A stretch of DNA of 6,159 nt from assembly GCA_030618675.1 (NCBI GenBank), contig JAUXCV010000101.1, positions 1 to 6,159 of the forward strand. The letters are read 5' to 3'. This DNA is from Acidimicrobiia bacterium (GTDB lineage Bacteria > Actinomycetota > Acidimicrobiia > Spongiisociales > UBA5794). The position numbers and the translations under genes were made by a program. Under the pieces are notes generated by a model. It saw only the letters and a program-made list of their open reading frames with translations, had not been told where the DNA came from and did no database searches. Positions 5,152 through 6,159 of the stretch are shown one piece after another. Position 1 is the first letter of the stretch. Each line of letters begins with the position of its first letter.

Positions 5152-6159
5152 ATGCTTGGAAAGCGTCTCGCGATTGTTGGGATGGTTGCGGTGGGCGTGA
5201 TGCTCCTCGTTTCGTTGGGTGCCGTGTGGGCACAGAACGGCGTGGAGTTGACACCGAATGAGGAGTTGGGGAGCGCGATCTTCTTCGATGAGACTCTCTC
5301 TCTGAATCAGAATCAGTCGTGTGCTTCGTGTCACGATCCGGCCGTCGGTTTCACCGGTGGGCTATCGGAGTTCAACGCGCATGGGGCTGTGTATGAGGGG
5401 TCGGTGCTAACCCGGTTCGGGGAGCGCAAACCGCCCTCGGCTGCGTATGCGACTCAGAGCCCTGTTTTCCACCTCGGTAAGCATGACACGTGGACCGGTG
5501 GCAATTTCTGGGACGGTCGGGCGACCGGCGAGAAGCTCGGGAACCCGGCTGCCGACCAGGCGCAAGGTCCGTTCCTCAATCCCGTCGAGCAGGCTCTACC
5601 CGACTCGGCGTGTGTCGTCTACCGGGTGTGCATTGCCACCGACTATCTGGTGACGTTCGACGAGGTGTGGGGCGCAGGGTCCTGCAGCATCACATGGCCG
5701 ACGGATGTCGAGATCAAGTGCGCGACGGAGGGAACGACGATTGCGCTCTCTGAAGAGGACCGTGCGAAGTCCAACGAAGCGTATGACCAGATAGCGTTGT
5801 CGATCGCAGCGTATGAGGCATCACCCGAGGTCAATGCGTTCACGTCGAAGTACGACTCGAAGGCGAAGCTGACCAAAGAGGAGCAGCGCGGCAGGTCGCT
5901 GTTCAAGGGCAAGGGAAAGTGTTCCGCGTGCCACCCCTCGAACGGGCAGCAGCCGTTGTTCACCGACTTCACGTTCGACAACCTCGGTGTCCCTCAGAAC
6001 CCGGAGAACCCGGCCGGGAGCGCTCCCGCCTTCGTCGATACGGGCCTCGGAGGGTTCCTCAAGGCGGCGGGATACCCGGAGGATGTCTACGAGGATGAGA
6101 TGGGGAAGCAGAAGGTCCCGACGCTGCGCAACGTCGACAAGGGCACCGAGGCCGGTGTC
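5152..6159 (+). CDS. Secreted di-heme cytochrome c peroxidase / MauG-family protein (partial, C-terminus cut by window edge)
   Basis: The frame is open for 336 codons to the window end. A Sec signal peptide (MLGKRLAIV start, hydrophobic core 8-25, likely cleavage after VWA at residue 27) sends it outside the membrane. Two c-type heme sites are present: CASCH (57-61) and CSACH (257-261). Family blocks include ELGSAIFFDETLS (38-50), PPSAAY (94-99), NFWDGRA (118-124), LNPVEQ (142-147), GRSLFKGKGKCSACH (247-261), FDNLGV (275-280) and KVPTLRNV (321-328). Members reduce hydrogen peroxide or oxidise protein or small-molecule partners; the substrate here is unknown. Between the hemes lies a segment with four extra cysteines (154, 160, 178, 190). 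The start at 5152 has GGGAGGAGGGG (5137-5147) just upstream. An in-frame ATG at 5113 would add 13 residues before the signal peptide but has poor ribosome-site spacing. Confidence 0.9.
   Translation, partial: MLGKRLAIVGMVAVGVMLLVSLGAVWAQNGVELTPNEELGSAIFFDETLSLNQNQSCASCHDPAVGFTGGLSEFNAHGAVYEGSVLTRFGERKPPSAAYATQSPVFHLGKHDTWTGGNFWDGRATGEKLGNPAADQAQGPFLNPVEQALPDSACVVYRVCIATDYLVTFDEVWGAGSCSITWPTDVEIKCATEGTTIALSEEDRAKSNEAYDQIALSIAAYEASPEVNAFTSKYDSKAKLTKEEQRGRSLFKGKGKCSACHPSNGQQPLFTDFTFDNLGVPQNPENPAGSAPAFVDTGLGGFLKAAGYPEDVYEDEMGKQKVPTLRNVDKGTEAGV

Noticed and set aside
4493..5254. Minus-strand open frame of 253 codons
   Set aside because: It runs through the tRNA-Sec gene and the peroxidase signal peptide and is arginine, proline, threonine and serine rich without motifs, so it is a GC-rich shadow.
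4779..5261. Selenoprotein idea: the frame from 4779 continues past an in-frame TGA (5007-5009) to 5261, and a hairpin (5011-5027) follows the TGA like a bacterial SECIS, close to selC
   Set aside because: The peptide after the TGA looks random, matches no selenoprotein, and overlaps the peroxidase start out of frame. The 6-bp hairpin starts only one base after the TGA, and its CCCTA loop lacks the usual SECIS features.
5643..5981. Minus-strand 112-codon frame inside the peroxidase gene
   Set aside because: It lies opposite conserved peroxidase coding sequence including the second heme motif, with no motif of its own.

Overview
The window looks like chromosomal DNA from a GC-rich bacterium. 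Gene style (tight overlapping starts, GC-rich codons, strong GGAGG-type ribosome binding sites, TANNNT-like -10 boxes, a LIV-type transporter) suggests a high-GC Gram-positive, possibly an Actinomycetota lineage such as Acidimicrobiia. That assignment is inference, because no phylogenetic marker is present. Nothing indicates a plasmid, phage, insertion sequence or CRISPR array.

Left two thirds (1-3808, minus strand): one branched-chain amino acid (LIV/HAAT-family) ABC transporter operon, read right to left as livH, livM, livG, livF. The junctions are translationally coupled: TGATG at livH/livM, an 11-nt overlap at livM/livG and ATGA at livG/livF. livF runs off the left edge of the window. No periplasmic binding protein (livK/livJ) is present. 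LivH is unusual: a signal-like segment and about 100 residues of predicted extracytoplasmic beta-sandwich precede a normal permease.

Middle (3809-4346): a 103-bp divergent promoter region, then a plus-strand gene for a small stand-alone protein made of two CBS domains, probably an adenine-nucleotide sensor.

Right part (4347-6159): a selenocysteine tRNA gene (selC) on the plus strand, with anticodon TCA, an 8-bp acceptor stem and an 8-bp variable-arm stem. It implies that the organism has Sec-decoding machinery elsewhere. About 600 bp follow without a convincing gene but with many GC-rich hairpins. The last 140 bp before the next gene fold on paper into a compact four-way junction plus a hairpin that competes for the Shine-Dalgarno sequence. 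That leader precedes a di-heme cytochrome c peroxidase/MauG-family gene, secreted and truncated by the right edge of the window, which carries a four-cysteine insert between its two heme sites.

The most interesting items are the tRNA-Sec with a non-canonical 12-pair acceptor/T branch, the LivH fusion, and the structured leader of the peroxidase gene. All structures were paired by eye; no folding or database search was run.
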